Of a stretch of 40,562 nucleotides of DNA, positions 40,427 through 40,562 are shown piece after piece; the first letter of the stretch is position 1, and each line of letters opens with the position of its first letter. The translations under genes and the position numbers were made by a program. The notes under the pieces were generated by a model, which saw nothing but the letters and a program-made list of their open reading frames with translations, was not told where the DNA came from and searched no databases. This DNA comes from a virus. The stretch lies in IMG/VR virus record IMGVR_UViG_3300030328_004625, positions 1 to 40,562 of that record. One strand, given 5' to 3'.

Positions 40427-40562
40427 TGCCAAGACAAAAAAAGAGAATACCAAGACCAACATTTAGAAGAAAATGTCATAATTGTGGAAAGATGGCAACT
40501 AATCCAGTTGAATTTCATTTAGTTCCATCCATACCATATGGAGAACCAATTCCAGCATATTC
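40426..40562 (+). CDS. Zinc-binding protein fragment, 3' end outside window
   Basis: Starts at ATG 40426 (TAATG overlap) and stays open to the window end, giving 45 residues. A basic N-terminus (QKKRIPRPTFRRK) is followed by CHNCGKM, a CxxC knuckle. The rest and the function are not visible. Confidence 0.7.
   Translation, partial: MPRQKKRIPRPTFRRKCHNCGKMATNPVEFHLVPSIPYGEPIPAY

Noticed and set aside
1-40562. tRNA genes, CRISPR arrays, insertion sequences or integrase attachment sites
   Set aside because: Coding genes leave no gap longer than about 53 nt and I saw no cloverleaf, spaced repeats or transposase motifs.

Overview
The window is an AT-rich, fully coding, one-directional (+ strand) piece of a virus genome. 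Its left end carries the T4-type replication core: family B DNA polymerase (gp43-like), sliding clamp (gp45-like), clamp loader large subunit (gp44-like) and clamp loader small subunit (gp62-like). Its right end carries phage-type small proteins and a peptide deformylase, a combination familiar from T4-like marine myoviruses. I therefore read it as a T4-like (probably marine) tailed phage. The host cannot be told from the window: there are no photosynthesis genes, tRNAs or host-specific markers.

Layout. (1) 1-6739: replication and nucleic-acid block. It holds gp43 (5' end outside the window), gp45, gp44, a zinc-ribbon protein, gp62, a small membrane protein, a DUF1599/Nmad1-like protein, a ClpP-like serine protease, a PD-(D/E)XK nuclease with four Cys placed as in Fe-S (Cas4/AddB-like) nucleases, and a YspA-like SLOG protein. 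A sigma70-like promoter lies between gp43 and gp45. (2) 6784-38405: a 31.6-kb run of 39 genes in which no gap exceeds 10 nt. After two small phage proteins it is almost wholly a glycan and sugar-modification factory. It has about 12 glycosyltransferases of several folds, two GMD-type 4,6-dehydratases, further NAD-dependent epimerases/reductases, an RmlC-type 3,5-epimerase, a ColD/RfbH-type PLP 3-dehydratase (His in place of the PLP lysine), a two-subunit ThDP E1 enzyme, an HldE-type heptose-7-phosphate kinase, cupins, a B12-type radical SAM enzyme, six 2-oxoglutarate/Fe(II) oxygenase-like proteins, an FkbM methyltransferase and a DJ-1/PfpI protein. (3) 38434-40562: small phage proteins, an HNH-fold protein that has lost the usual His residues, a 56-aa protein, peptide deformylase behind its own near-perfect sigma70 promoter (apparently leaderless), and the start of a zinc-binding protein running off the end.

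How it may work together (inference). The sugar block encodes activation, 4,6-dehydration, 3-deoxygenation, possible two-carbon branching by the ThDP enzyme, epimerisation, oxidation/hydroxylation, methylation and transfer. The most interesting reading is a phage-encoded route to a branched-chain and/or heptose-derived deoxysugar glycan decorating the virion or remodelling the host surface. The ColD-like plus E1 alpha/beta combination resembles the logic of yersiniose-, avilamycin- and aldgarose-type branched-sugar pathways. Three SDR-fold proteins here (20201, 23122, 25416) lack the usual catalytic Tyr of YxxxK.

Genes are tightly coupled: 1-nt, 4-nt (ATGA/TTGA), 8-nt, 11-nt and 14-nt overlaps dominate, and GTG or TTG starts are used at several overlaps. 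No gene-free stretch exceeds about 53 bases.
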